Of a DNA stretch of 60,000 nucleotides, positions 41,843 to 52,657 are shown one piece after another. A program made the translations under genes and the position numbers. This DNA is from Strigamia acuminata (Eukaryota; Arthropoda; Chilopoda; Geophilomorpha; Linotaeniidae), in NCBI GenBank assembly GCA_949358305.1, contig OX442324.1:6795601-6855600 (forward strand), read 5' to 3'. Under the pieces are notes generated by a model. It saw only the letters and a program-made list of their open reading frames with translations. It was not told where the DNA came from and did no database searches. Each line of letters begins with the position of its first letter. Positions within the stretch are counted from its first letter, which is position 1.

Positions 41843-41979
41843 ATGCGGACCGAGCTCGAAAACACGGCATGGACGAATTCATCAGTGCCGATCCTTGTAA
41901 ATTTGATCACGCAACACTTTTTCGAATGCTTCAAACTCTGACTCTGGATTTCCGCATTAATGATGCATTCTGCTCATTG
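41843..41979 (+). CDS. Cadps: CADPS/CAPS exon (region after the PH domain)
   Basis: It encodes (D)[40 protein letters not shown] and AFCSL, the conserved segment that follows the PH domain in CAPS proteins and leads into the Munc13-like part. It begins in phase 1, matching the exon that ends at 15089, and ends on a complete Leu codon (phase 0) before donor GTAACT at 41980. The apparent extension past CSL to a stop is intron. Confidence 0.93.
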
Positions 41980-42034
41980 GTAACTTATCTATTTAGATAA
42001 AAGTGTGCTAGGTCAGTGCTTCTCAAATTATATA

Positions 42035-42180
42035 ATGTATCACACACCAGTATTGTTTGTTCCAATGTATTGCACACCGGTATTTTTTGTCCCAATGTAT
42101 TGCACACCGGTATTTTTTGTCCCAATGTATTGCAGACTTTTATCATATTTTGTCCTAATGTGTAGCAGACCAGTATCATT
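42035..42180. repeat. 30-bp tandem repeat
   Basis: About five copies of a unit like ATGTATTGCACACCGGTATT plus ten T/C-rich bases; the middle copies are identical and the outer ones diverged. Overlapping ORFs on both strands are products of the repeat. Confidence 0.9.
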
Positions 42181-42691
42181 CAGTTGAGAAATTTTGATGG
42201 AAGTTGGATTACACTCTAACCAAGTACACTGGAAAAAATATGGCTTTAGGAATTGTAAATGTTCCAAAAATTCTTGTGTAAATGTAAGCTTTACAGTTTT
42301 AGTAAAGTTGTTGTAAAATCAAACAAAAATTAGAAATTTAAATTGTATTTCCACACTTCTTAAATTTCATATGTAAATTTAGACATTTACATCAAATTTA
42401 AGTTGTAAATGACTTGGAAAGTTAATGTATGAGCTTACCACCAGCTGGGGACATATTTCATAAATAAATAAATAAATAATTTACATTTGTTAAATATAGG
42501 ATTGGTTCTATCAATTTTACTTCAAAACTTAATTAAAATATCATTGTTGGATTTAAATGAAACAAAAAGATGATACAAATTCGGTAGTTTAACATTTTAA
42601 TTTGGTTTTAGAATTTTTAACAACCACGACACTGATGCGAGCTTGTATCATTCATTGCCTTTTGTTGCTTTTGTTCACTTTTCTGATCAAG
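42181..42691. other. AT-rich intronic sequence
   Basis: An (AAAT)n run lies near 42462-42478. The 'cactggaaaaaa' start near 42228 resembles 58550, possibly a dispersed AT-rich repeat. Confidence 0.35.
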
Positions 42692-43702
42692 CCCAGGCAA
42701 AAAAAATCTGCAGAATTCTGCAGGAAAATTGCAAGCCGAAAAAATTCTGCAGAATTCTGCAGGAAAATTGCAAGCCGAAAAAATTCTGCAGAAAATGTTT
42801 TTTTTCTGCAGAATTGTGCAGAGTAATTGTACGCCGAATCAAGTGCAGAAATTTCCTTCTCAATTTCTGCACAGTTGTCTAGAAACTTTTGTTAGCAAAA
42901 GCCATCAATAGATGGCACTTTTTTTAATATCAAAGATTGTGATGTCATTTCATCACAAACTATCAAAATGGCTACCGACCGATGCTGCAAAGGCTGCTGT
43001 GTGGTGTTTTTAATAATGAAATTGAACGGTTTTCTCTAATTTAACGGCTGGGTTTTGACTTTCATACTTGAACAATTAAATGAAATATCATCTTTGGAAT
43101 TACTTAAACGAAAAGTTAGCTAAAGATTTGCTCATTTTTCATTTTAATTTTGGTGTTGAATAAATCATGCACCATGGATATTGATGTGAGTTCATACATC
43201 CTCTTCCATCTGAAATTGTATGAATTTTCCTATTAAGACATTGAATTATCTCTACCTTTTCCAAGTTATTTATGAATGCATTGACATGCATTTGATTTTG
43301 ATTTGGATAAAAATTTGAATAGATTGTGATGTGGACAACACAATTATTTAAAATGGCTACTTGTATTTATGCCTGCTATGAATTCATTGGCTATAATGAC
43401 ATTTTGGTGCAATTTTTGGTGGTTTTGTTTTATTTTTGTTTTACATTTTACACTAATTTAATAATGGCTCTGCTTCAATTGTTAACCTTTTCTGCATAAT
43501 ATGCCATAATAACTGTAGAAACAAACTGATGTAGAACTCTGTACAGTATTCTGCAGAAGTAGGCAGAAAAAGCTTTCTGCAGAATTTTTTCTGCAGAAAA
43601 GGTTAACATTTTTCTACAAAATTGTGCAAAATTTGGTACTTTTTTCTGCAGAATACCTTTTTGCATAGCATGCAAAATTCTGCAGAGCGTTTTTCTCCTG
43701 GG
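42692..43702. mobile_element. MITE, family M6, copy 1
   Basis: Left end CCCAGGCAAAAAAAATCTGC and right end TTTTTCTCCTGGG. The subterminal 16-bp palindrome CTGCAGAATTCTGCAG occurs at 42708-42723 and 42747-42762 within a 39-bp direct duplication. Shared interior landmarks with 59059-59976 ('acgccgaa', 'gaagtgcag') show one family. No coding frame. Confidence 0.75.
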
Positions 43703-43782
43703 AGGCTACGAATCCTCTGCATATCTTATGGATGTGTGAGATTTTTACAAAAATTTCATTGGGTTTATTTTCATGGGATTTA

Positions 43783-44033
43783 TTTTCATGGAATAATGGA
43801 AATATTTTCATGGAATAATGGAAATATTTTTATGGAATAATGGAAATATTTTCATGGAATAATGGAAATATTTTTATGGAATAATGGAAATATTTTCATG
43901 GAATAATGGCAATATTTTCATGGAATAATGGCAATATTTTCATGAAACAAAGGAAATATTTTCATGGAATAATGGAAATATTTTTACTGGAATAATGGAA
44001 ATATTTTCACTGGAATAATGGAAATATTTACAT
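43783..44033. repeat. 22-bp tandem repeat
   Basis: About eleven copies of GGAATAATGGAAATATTTTCAT with single-base variants. Confidence 0.93.
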
Positions 44034-44456
44034 GTACAGTAGGGGACAAAAGTAAGTTTACAAATGCATCATGTTGATTCGCCCGGCTATATCTCGGGAA
44101 AAAAGAGAGGAAAATTAATGAAATTTTAACTGGATACTTGTACAACATCTTACTTTATAAACCTAAAATTTTATCAAAATCTATCCATTAGTTTCTGAGA
44201 AAAAATTTGTTTGTGAAGTGACATCAAAAAGTAAAAGGCAAAAGTAAGTTTACAAACTCTGTTTAGCATCGAGAAACCTTAAAACAATGTCTGCTAAGGC
44301 TTTGTTGGCCCTCCTTTAGCCTGTAGTATTGCTTTCAATCATTCAGCCATACTTTCAAGCAATTTCAGTAGCACTGATGGAGATATTTTACACCAATCTT
44401 CAAAAATTGCTAATTTCAACCATGGAACGTTTTTTCTAGAACTCTAAGAGGAACTA

Positions 44457-44989
44457 CAGTGGTGGAAAACAGTTTGAGACCACTACAGGTTTCTTAGTTT
44501 CAAGTCAAATTTTGACTTGAAAATTTATTTACAGGTTTATATAATGACAATAAAGCATTGTGTAAAATTATAAGAATTTAACTCAAATCAAATTTAAGAA
44601 ATAAAAAAAAATGTTCAAAAAATGTCATTTATGCTGGAAAAAAGTTTGAGACCATGTGCTCTAAATCATCAAAAATATAACCAATTTTCATTTCTAATGT
44701 TTGGTATGCTTTCTATTTGTTCTAATATCTATAATGAACCTATTTGTCATTGAATTAATTAAATATTTTAGATTATTTGGTGTTGTCCTTAGCATGGGTA
44801 GGTGCATTAATTGGTTAAATTCAAACATTGGAACATTAATATTATCTCTAAATGAAAGAAGAGTAGTATATTGCTTCAGAATGTGGTGAAACAAATGCAG
44901 AATTTGGTGTAATAACTGCAAGAATTGGCATCAAAATTTGACTTGCAACTAAAAAACCTGTAGTGGTCTCAAACTTTTTTCCACCACTG
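44457..44989. mobile_element. mariner-type MITE, family M1, copy 3
   Basis: 533 bp, TA-flanked, inserted in the left arm of the palindrome. The right arm retains the empty site (complement of AGAGGAACTATTTG), which shows a single TA. Confidence 0.9.
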
Positions 44990-46060
44990 TATTTCTTCCA
45001 AATCAAGAAATTATCTCATAAATGTTCATTTGGATAAAGGATAAAACAACTGAGAAAGCCATTGAAGTTGTCTGATTTTATTTTTGCGTGAAACACACTC
45101 GCACAAATTTCGATGTATGTTTTCGGTTGTTGTCCTGTTGCTACAACCAAACCCAATATTTTTTTATTCATTAAGATTTTTTTCTAAAATGCCTTTGTAA
45201 ACATAGGAATCCATTATTTCATCGATGGATTGGGAATTTCCAATCTTTTGTATTCCCAAACCAACACTGATTAGACTGTTTTACTGTTGACTGTAGACAG
45301 TTGAGCTAAATGTTGTTGTGACTAATTTAAACACCCATTTCTATTATTTGACAAATAGTTATACCTTGCTTTTATCACTCCTCGTAATTTTGTGACAAAA
45401 TTCAATTGGTTTTGTAATGTGAACACATTACAAAACCACTTCAACTTTCCCAACAGTAAAACACTCTTCATCAGTGTTGGTTTGGGGATGTGAAACGTTG
45501 GAAATCTCCAATCCATTGATGAAATAATGGATTCCTATGTTAACAGAGGCATTTTAGAAAGAAATCTTGATGAATAAAAAATATTGGGTTTGGTTGTAGC
45601 AACAGGACAACAACCGAAAACATACATCGAAATTTGAGTGAGTGTGTTTCACGCAAAAATAAAATCAGACAACTTCAATGGCTTTCTCAGTTGTTTTATC
45701 CTTTATCCAAATGAACATTTACGAGATAATTTCTCGATTTGGAACAAATAGTTCCTCTTAGAGTTCTAGAAAAAACGTTCCATGGTTGAAATTCACAATT
45801 TTTGAAGATTGGTGTAAAATATCTCCATCAGTGCTACTGATATTGCTTGAAAGTATGGCTGAATGATTGAAAGCAATACTACAGGCTAAAGGAGGGCCAA
45901 CAAAGCCTTAGCAGACATTGTTTTAAGGTTCCTCGATGCTAAACAGAGTTTGTAAACTTACTTTTGCCTCTTACTTTTTAATGTCACTTCACAAACAAAT
46001 TTTTTTCTCAGAAACTAATGGATAGATTTTGATAAAGTAGGAATAAAATAGAATGTTGTA

Positions 46061-46138
46061 CACCTATGGTCAAAAATATTTTCACATTTGGAACTGAAGC
46101 AGCCTGACAGCATGTTAAGATTTTTTTGTCCATAGGTG
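46061..46138. mobile_element. 78-bp MITE in the right arm of the palindrome
   Basis: Ends CACCTATGGTCAAAAATA and TTTTTTTGTCCATAGGTG with TA on each side. The left arm keeps the empty site (TTGTACAACATC). Confidence 0.85.
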
Positions 46139-46249
46139 TACAAACATCCAGTTAAAATTTCATTACCTTTTCTATCTTTTTTTCCGAGATACAGCCGGGC
46201 GAATCAACATGATGCGTTTCTAAACTTACTTTTGCCTCCCACTGTAAAT

Positions 46250-46607
46250 ATTTTGAAATAAATTGTACTCCGTAATAAATTTAGAAGTTTAAAATCACTT
46301 ATTTAAGGTTTAAAATTTCAAAATTAAAAAAAATTAAAATTAAATTAAACTGACAAATTTAAATTTAAATTAAATTTATTGTGAAAATTGAGAAATTTAA
46401 AATCAAATTAAATTTATTGTTAAAACTGACGAATTTAAAATTAAATTAAATTTATTGACAAATTTGAATAAAATGTCTTTTTAATTTTGTAAAGTTATTG
46501 ATTAAAAGAAAAATTTACCTTCTTTGTAAATGTGACTTTACAAAGGTAAAAGTTCAAATTTACATTAACTTTTCAGCAATTAAAAGACGTTTAAAAGCAT
46601 TTGTTTT
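46250..46607. repeat. low-complexity AT sequence
   Basis: Repeated AAATTAAATT words at 46310-46460; no gene. Confidence 0.6.
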
Positions 46608-47725
46608 TTCAAGTGATCAAGGTTGGCCTCCCTCCCATTGGTCGAGCCATTTCACATGTGTAGTGATACACAAAAATGGGCCAAAACACCAGAATTACAA
46701 CCAATCTCCAGACATTGTAATCAATTATCTGTTGTACATTGCATGTTTTGCGGCATATACTAGTAGTTGTTTTTATTAATTAATTAATTAAGCCTTCAAC
46801 TTGAGAAATAACAATTAATCATGAAAAAGGTAAAAATAATTTTTTTTTTTCAAATATACTGATTTTTTATTTTTTTTCACTGTATACAGTGGTGGAAAAA
46901 TGTTTGAGACCACTACAGGTTTCTTAGTTGCAAGTCAAATTTTGACTTGAAAATTTATTTACAGGTTTATATAATGAAAATAAAGCATTGTTTAAAATTA
47001 TAAGAATTTAACTCAAATCAAATTTAAGAAATAAAAAAAATGTTCAAAAAATGTCATTTATGCTAGAAAAAAGTTTGAGACCATGTGCTCTAAATCATCA
47101 AAAATATAACCAATTTTCATTTCTAATGTTTGGTATGCTTTCTATTCGTTCTAATATCTATAATGAACCTATTTGTCATTGAATTAATTAAATATTTTAG
47201 ATTATTTGGTGTTGTCCTTAGCATGGGTAGGTGCATTAATTGGTTAAATTCAAACATTGGAACATTAATATCATCTCTAAATGGAAGAAGAGTAGTATAT
47301 TGCTTCAGAATGTAGTGAAACAAATGCAGTATTTGGTGTAACAACTGCAAGAATTGGCATCAAAATTTGACTTGCAACTAAAAAACCTGTAGTGGTCTCA
47401 AACTTTTTTCCACCACTGTATATTTTTCATTTTTTTTTGCAAATATATTTATTTTTCTTTTTTTTTCAAATAAATTTATTTTTCCTGGCAAAACAACCAA
47501 TAAACAAAACATAGTTTGTTTTCCTGACAAAACAATATAAAAATTTGTTTTGCAAATAGAATAAACTTTTAAATCAAATAAAACAAAATTACATCATTTT
47601 AATAATTAAAATAATCAAAACAATTTAAAAATAACTACTTTTCCTTGCGATAGTGCGCAGTTTCTAGTTAGAGATAATAAGGCTCGGTTAATGGGAGTGA
47701 AGTTAACCTTGTACTCGGTTAGAGT
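46608..47725. mobile_element. MITE, family M3, copy 2, interrupted
   Basis: Left part near 46630-46730 (CCTCCCATTGGTCGAGCCATT, 'aaacaccagaatt') and right part near 47685-47725 ('ttaatgggag', 'gttagagtatac') match the two halves of 2551-2915. An M1 MITE (46887-47418) lies between. The ends are approximate. Confidence 0.55.
46887..47418. mobile_element. mariner-type MITE, family M1, copy 4
   Basis: 532 bp, CAGTGGTGGAAAAATGTTTG and complementary right end, TA-flanked. Very similar to 44457-44989 by eye. Confidence 0.9.
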
Positions 47726-47931
47726 ATACAGTAGGTAACATGTAAAAGAAATTCATTTTTATGCAGTTCAGATTATATTTGCATAAACAGAGGTTTTTAA
47801 GTTTATAATTAATCAATTATGCAACTGACATGTTTGTATCAAACTAATTTACAGACTACACTTTGAGAAGCACTGTGCTAGGTGAATACTAATCGAGTGG
47901 TTTAATACTATAATGACTATTTTGTATCCAG

Positions 47932-48119
47932 GGCTGGTTCAGTCCAGGTCAGGTGTTTGTGCTAGATGAATACTGCGCTCGTTATGGGGTTCGCGGGTGT
48001 TATCGACACTTATGCTACCTCAACGACTTGCTTGATCGTGCAGAAAAAAACTACCTGATTGACCCAACGTTAATACATTACAGTTTTGCTTTCTGTGCCT
48101 CCCATGTTCATGGCAACAG
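47932..48119 (+). CDS. Cadps: CADPS/CAPS exon
   Basis: It encodes [40 protein letters not shown] and [19 protein letters not shown], among the most conserved stretches of CAPS proteins, between the PH domain and the MUN/Munc13-homology part. It starts in phase 0 after acceptor TTTGTATCCAG, matching the previous exon end. It ends two bases into an Arg codon before GTGAGA (48120). No ORF-length signal marks it because it is open only between splice sites. Confidence 0.95.
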
Positions 48120-48399
48120 GTGAGAAGATTGCATGAATAAAATCTTTAATTAGAGTCGTTTTAATAGTGCTTCCATTTGCATTCACTAATTATTCAACTT
48201 TTTTCTATTACTTGTTAACAAAACTACAAACATGATTCGTTTCTGAATGTACCATAGGTCTTCTTCAGAAGAACCAAGGTTATTTTTGTGGCTTTTAACA
48301 GCAGTTCTCTTTTTTTTACTTTCTTCAAATTACCTCAATTTACAACTTGAAAATGCAGTGTTATCATATTTTCGCGTGAGCAAATCTCTTTTTTTGTAG

Positions 48400-48501
48400 G
48401 CCTGACGGTATTGGCACTGTAACCCAGGAGGAGAAGGATCAGTTCCAAGTTATCAAAGAACGACTTAGAGTTTTACTTGAGAATCAGATCACTAATTTTC
48501 G
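48400..48501 (+). CDS. Cadps: CADPS/CAPS exon
   Basis: After a 280-bp intron (acceptor TTTTTTTGTAG) it completes the Arg codon and encodes [20 protein letters not shown] and [13 protein letters not shown]. It ends two bases into an Arg codon before donor GTATAC (48502). Confidence 0.94.
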
Positions 48502-48594
48502 GTATACGATCTGATTGTGTACATGTACAGTGCTTGTCATAAATAACTTGCCACCTGTAAAAATTAATGCATGTTCATTGTTTGTTCATAAAAG

Positions 48595-48810
48595 CCCAGG
48601 AGAAAAAGTTTCTGCAGAATTCTGCATACTTTGCAGAAAATCATTCTGCAGAAAAAAAATCCAAATTCTGCAGAGTTGTGCAGAAAAATGTTAACCTTTT
48701 CTGCAGAATTATATTACTCTGCACAATTCTACGAAAAAAAATTTATTTTCTGCAGAATCTTTTCGGTAAGCCATTTTCCTGTAGAATTCTGCAGAATTTT
48801 TTTACCCGGG
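48595..48810. mobile_element. MITE, family M6, copy 2 (short)
   Basis: 216 bp with ends CCCAGGAGAAAAAGTTTCTG and GCAGAATTTTTTTACCCGGG. CTGCAG occurs repeatedly; the full 16-bp palindrome is slightly damaged at both ends. It begins 93 bp downstream of the CADPS exon. Confidence 0.78.
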
Positions 48811-49139
48811 AGGATCTAAAACATATTTTACCACACAAAATATTTCCTAAATAAGTTCAACAATTACCTTATATCTTCAAAAATGTTTGTACGAAAATTA
48901 ATATTTAAATTAAAAGGTATTATAGTTTTACACAATTTAGTTGATTTATGTGTAACAATAGAATTTGGTGGCAGATTAAATTTGACCTGATTCCTTTCAA
49001 CCAGGAACATTTTCTACTATTACAGAAATAGGATTTTACTTGACTCGGATTTTTATAAACTAATTTTTTCTTGACAAGAAATATTTTAGATCCCAAACTG
49101 TATATTTTTAACTGGGATTGTTTTCAACCAAGTATATTT
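48811..49139. other. AT-rich intronic sequence
   Basis: No feature recognised before the tandem repeats. Confidence 0.35.
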
Positions 49140-49490
49140 CTGACAAGGATTGTTTTCAAACAAGTATATTTCTGACAAGGATTGTTTACAACAAAGAAAA
49201 TTTTTACAAGGATTGTTTTCGACCAAGAATATTTTTGACAAAGACTAATTTTCACTAAGAATATTTTTGACAGACTATTTTTCACAAGAATATTTTTGAC
49301 AAAGACTATTTTTCACAAGAATATTTTTGACAAAGAATATTTTTTACAAGAATATTTTTGACAAAAACTATTTTTCACAAGAATATTTTTTACAAAAACT
49401 ATTTTTCACAAGAATATTTTTGACAAAAACTATTTTTCACAAGAATGTTTTTGACAAAAACTATTTTTCACAAGAATATTTTTGAATATG
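49140..49490. repeat. about 31-bp tandem repeat
   Basis: A unit like TTTTTGACAAAAACTATTTT plus CACAAGAATA, cleaner toward the right (49330-49480) and diverged at the left. Confidence 0.85.
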
Positions 49491-49675
49491 ATTGTTTTCG
49501 ACCGGCTCAAAAATAATCCTGGTACTAAATGATCTTGGCAGAAAATGTTGAATGGATTATTTATCCTGCTCTGTAAATGTCACTAGTACATTAGTGACAA
49601 TTTGATCTAAATGACCATGGTCAATTCGATCTAAATGATCAAACTGACTATACTTATATGATACATTAAACTGTA

Positions 49676-49850
49676 ATGATGGAAAATAATTCTGGTGGAA
49701 AATAATCCCAGAAAAATAATCCCGATAGAAAATAATCCAGAAGGAAAATAATCCCGGTAGAAAATAATCCCGGTAGAAAATAATCCTGGTGGAAAATAAT
49801 CCCAGTGGAAAATAATCCCAGTGGAAAATAATCCTGATAGAAATTAATTG
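49676..49850. repeat. 16-17 bp tandem repeat
   Basis: About ten copies of GG(T/A)(A/G)GAAAATAATCCC. The minus-strand ORF through it is a repeat translation. Confidence 0.9.
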
Positions 49851-50049
49851 TGCAATCAGGATTATTTTTACTTGCTTGAGAAGAATGCTAGTGAAATTAA
49901 ATCTGGTCGAATGAAATCCAGTAAAAAAGATTACTACAGTAGTCGAAAGCATTACCAGTTGAGAATGATTTAGTCTAAAATAATCTAGTTGAAAAGAATC
50001 CAGTTTAAAAAATTGAAAAACAGTAGGCTACTACAGAAAAAGTATTGAG

Positions 50050-50250
50050 GTAGTACAATACGCAGGATAATGCAGGACAAAAAGTATAAAACTAGGATAA
50101 AATGTATAAAAGCAGTACAATGCAAGACAAAAAGTATAAAAGTAGGATAAAATGTGTAAAAGCAGTACAATGCAAGACAAAAAGTATAAAAGTAGGATAA
50201 AATGTATAAAAGCAGTACAATGCAAGACAAAAAGTTTGTAAGCAATACAA
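50050..50250. repeat. 50-bp tandem repeat
   Basis: About four copies containing TACAATGCAAGACAAAAAGT followed by 'ataaaagtaggataaaatgtataaaagcag'. Minus-strand ORFs of 61-126 codons here are repeat translations. Confidence 0.9.
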
Positions 50251-50794
50251 TGCTCGCATAGTTTGATAGCATAGCATTAGGTAAATTTTTTTGCAGGATA
50301 GACATACAAAATGTCAGACTGTTCTGCCAAGTATCAGTGCAGCTAATATATTCTAGTATTAACAATAAGAAATCTTTGTAGATTAGATCAGAATATACAA
50401 AACCCAGTCTTCTGGAGAAATTATAACAATAATATAATTTTTTTTTTATTTAATAAATTTTTTTTTACATTTTATAATTTTTTTAAATGTTATAATTTTT
50501 TTCAATGTTCTACGTTTTTTAAAAAATTATAATTTTTAATTTCCAACTTTGTCCTTTTACAAAGTTGGAAACAAAGTTGGAAACATTTCTAATCTTTTGT
50601 AAGCGTGTTGTAAACTGGTTTCACAATGATAGTGTCTGAGATGTCAAAACATTTTTTTTTATTTCATTAACAAGGGATTTGATAATTCACCTAAGTTTTG
50701 CAAATATTTCAACAGAGAAGAGTTTTTACTAATCTTAATAACAATACCATTTTACAAACAAGGAAGTATATGACATAAGTCAAGCATAAAATTA
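50251..50794. other. AT-rich intronic sequence
   Basis: Direct copies of ACAAAGTTGGAAAC near 50558-50590; otherwise nothing. Confidence 0.35.
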
Positions 50795-51080
50795 CTATAG
50801 GTCATACTGGACTAGTGGATTAGGCGTTTGGAACAGATGGCTTCTGGTTCAAGTCTTAGAATGAAAAGGAAAGATAACTCAAACAATAACTAAAAGATTA
50901 AAACAATTAAAAAAGATCTAAAAAAATATAACAATTGTGCGAAAATCAATGAAAACTAATTACAAGATGGTGTCTATAAGATAAATTTAAATTGAGTTCA
51001 AATTAGAAAATAAAATAAAAACTAAGCCAGTGTAATTGAAATATTGACAATGGAGGCTAGCAGAAATTTTTTGTGTCTTA
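50795..51080 (+). mobile_element. tRNA-derived SINE, copy 1
   Basis: The head has an A-box-like GGACTAGTGGATTAGGC and a B-box-like GGTTCAAGTC about 30 bp later, spaced as in a tRNA promoter. An A-rich body follows. The body matches 59600-59800 in order ('aaaagattaaaa', 'aattgtg..gaaaatcaa', 'gaaaactaatta', 'gatggtgt'), defining a family. The 3' end is approximate. Confidence 0.65.
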
Positions 51081-51565
51081 AAATACCTTCTTCTGAAATT
51101 GATTGGAAATGTGCAGTCGGAAATAGTCTTTTTCCTGATAGGAAAAACATTGTGAAATGACTCATTTATAATTGATTATAAATCAATAGGTGCATTCTAA
51201 GTCAAATGAATTATGTGACTTACATGACTGATTTGTCTGAAATGACTTATCAGTCATAGGAAATGATCTAATTTACATCATCAGATGACAATCCAAATTT
51301 GACTTATCATAATTTGCTTATTGATCAGTTTCATTTTTTAACATGCATTTCAACCCATACAATTTTTCTCAATACTTACCTATTTTACACGACGTTTACC
51401 CATTTTCACAAAATTTTATATGTTTTGATTCTTTTTTATGATTTTATGATTATAACCAGTTTTTACACGATTATTACCCATTTTAAAATCTGTTAAAAAC
51501 ATGCACTTCTAAAAACATTCACGAAATAGCATGCATATATTTTTTTGATATTCACAGAAAAACAT

Positions 51566-51715
51566 AAATTTCTTTAAAAAATATTTATAGAGAAACAGGG
51601 ATTTCTTTAAAAAATATTCATAGAGAAACAGGGATTTCTTTAAAAAATATTCATAGAGAAATAGGCATTTCTTTAAAAAATATTCATAGAGATATAGGCA
51701 TTTCTTTAAAAGATA
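51566..51715. repeat. 33-bp tandem repeat
   Basis: About 4.5 copies of a unit containing AAAAATATTCATAGAGAAAC and 'agggatttctttaa'. Confidence 0.9.
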
Positions 51716-51735
51716 TTCACTGATTTTTTAATATA

Positions 51736-51905
51736 CCGCAATGCCTCATTTAAACGCTCGGGCGTTTAATTTTTTTTTTGGGCCGACCCCTTCCTAGTAA
51801 AGTCGGTTTGGGGCGGCACACGATGCCATAAACGCCGCCCAACCCCCAGCGTTTACTCCGGCCAGGCGTCTAAATGAACCCGGGCGTTTAAATGAGGCAG
51901 TAGGA
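51736..51905. mobile_element. MITE, family M5, 170-bp copy
   Basis: Ends CCGCAATGCCTCATTTAAAC and GAGGCAGTAGGA, TA on each side. CG-rich interior in inverted orientation relative to 40552-40720. Confidence 0.85.
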
Positions 51906-52240
51906 TATTGACTAAAAAATTACTCCATATCTCTTTATTGATAAATATTAATGTTGACAAAGTACCATTTTCATTAAATAAAAACCCAATGCCCAGTGGA
52001 AATGCTCCCATGCAAAAACCATCAATTTGTGTTTAAAAATGTCAGCAATTACTACCCTTGCCTTAGCCTAGGTATGGCTGATCAGCTCATTTCTTCAGTT
52101 TATGACCAGTTTCTTGCTGGATTCCTGTTTTCATGGTAGACTGACTGGGGGCATCCATCTTAAATAACTTATTCTAGTGGGCAAATAAGTCATGTGCTCA
52201 GTCATGACTGGAGTGACTTATCCATCAGGCACCTATTGCA

Positions 52241-52593
52241 ATTGAATTATCATTTCGGTGATGTAAATCACATCATTTCAGTCACCTCAGCCAAATAATT
52301 ATTCACTTTATATGGAGTTTAGCCAAATGATTTACATGAATTATAGATTATAGAATAGTAATCCTCCCTACCGGGAGGATTGTGGGCCACCCGGTATTAC
52401 CACTACTTGTGGAATCTTAACATTAGGTTGACGAAATAAATAATGTATAATTGTAACAACTTTTGGTTACTCTATATTAAATTTGGCAATTTAAATAAAA
52501 ACCATTGTCACGTTAATTATGGCAACACACTGTATATCTTTGGTATTTTTTTCAATTTAGTTTAATATTTTTTTCCATAAAAAATTATTATAG
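52241..52593. other. intronic sequence before a CADPS exon
   Basis: A hairpin AATCCTCCCTACCGGGAGGATT lies at about 52360-52381. The acceptor is AAATTATTATAG. Confidence 0.5.
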
Positions 52594-52657
52594 CTACTGT
52601 TTTCCTTTTGGACGTCCAGAAGGAGCCCTGAAAGCTACGCTGTCTCTACTTGAAAGG
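52594..52657 (+). CDS. Cadps: CADPS/CAPS exon (last visible)
   Basis: It completes the Arg codon and reads [20 protein letters not shown] then Arg, a near-invariant CAPS block just before the Munc13-homology (MUN) region. Donor GTATTA (52658) leaves phase 0. The expected next segment (VLMKDI-type) was not found in 52658-60000, so the gene continues beyond the window. Confidence 0.94.

Larger units (their letters stand above)
44037..46244. mobile_element. Tc1/mariner-type giant palindrome
   Basis: Ends CAGTAGGGGACAAAAGTAAG and CTTTTGCCTCCCACTG, flanked by TA. Once two inserts (44457-44989, 46061-46138) are removed, the remaining roughly 1.6 kb is almost entirely two complementary arms of about 0.75 kb. 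Matching arm landmarks are 'ggctttgttggccctcctttagcc' and its complement near 45893. No transposase is present. Confidence 0.85.
51188..52240. mobile_element. repeat, family M7, copy 2 (expanded)
   Basis: Left end AATAGGTGCATTCTAAGTCA, with 160 bp closely matching 37948-38220. The right end near GGCACCTATT is weaker. The middle holds a 33-bp tandem array and an M5 MITE that the first copy lacks. Sequence at 52250-52345 again resembles 38220-38300. Confidence 0.5.

Noticed and set aside
43783-44033. CRISPR array
   Set aside because: The 22-bp units are contiguous with no unique spacers, and the genome is eukaryotic.
44694-44921. A 75-codon ORF (MQLLHQILHLFHHI...) found almost unchanged in three places (33810-34037, 44694-44921, 47123-47350)
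   Set aside because: It lies wholly inside the M1 MITE copies and is conserved only as part of the repeat; there is no domain and the opposite strand is equally open.
49985-50365. 126-codon minus-strand ORF with repeated FILFVLHCTAFIHF
   Set aside because: Translation of the 50-bp tandem repeat.
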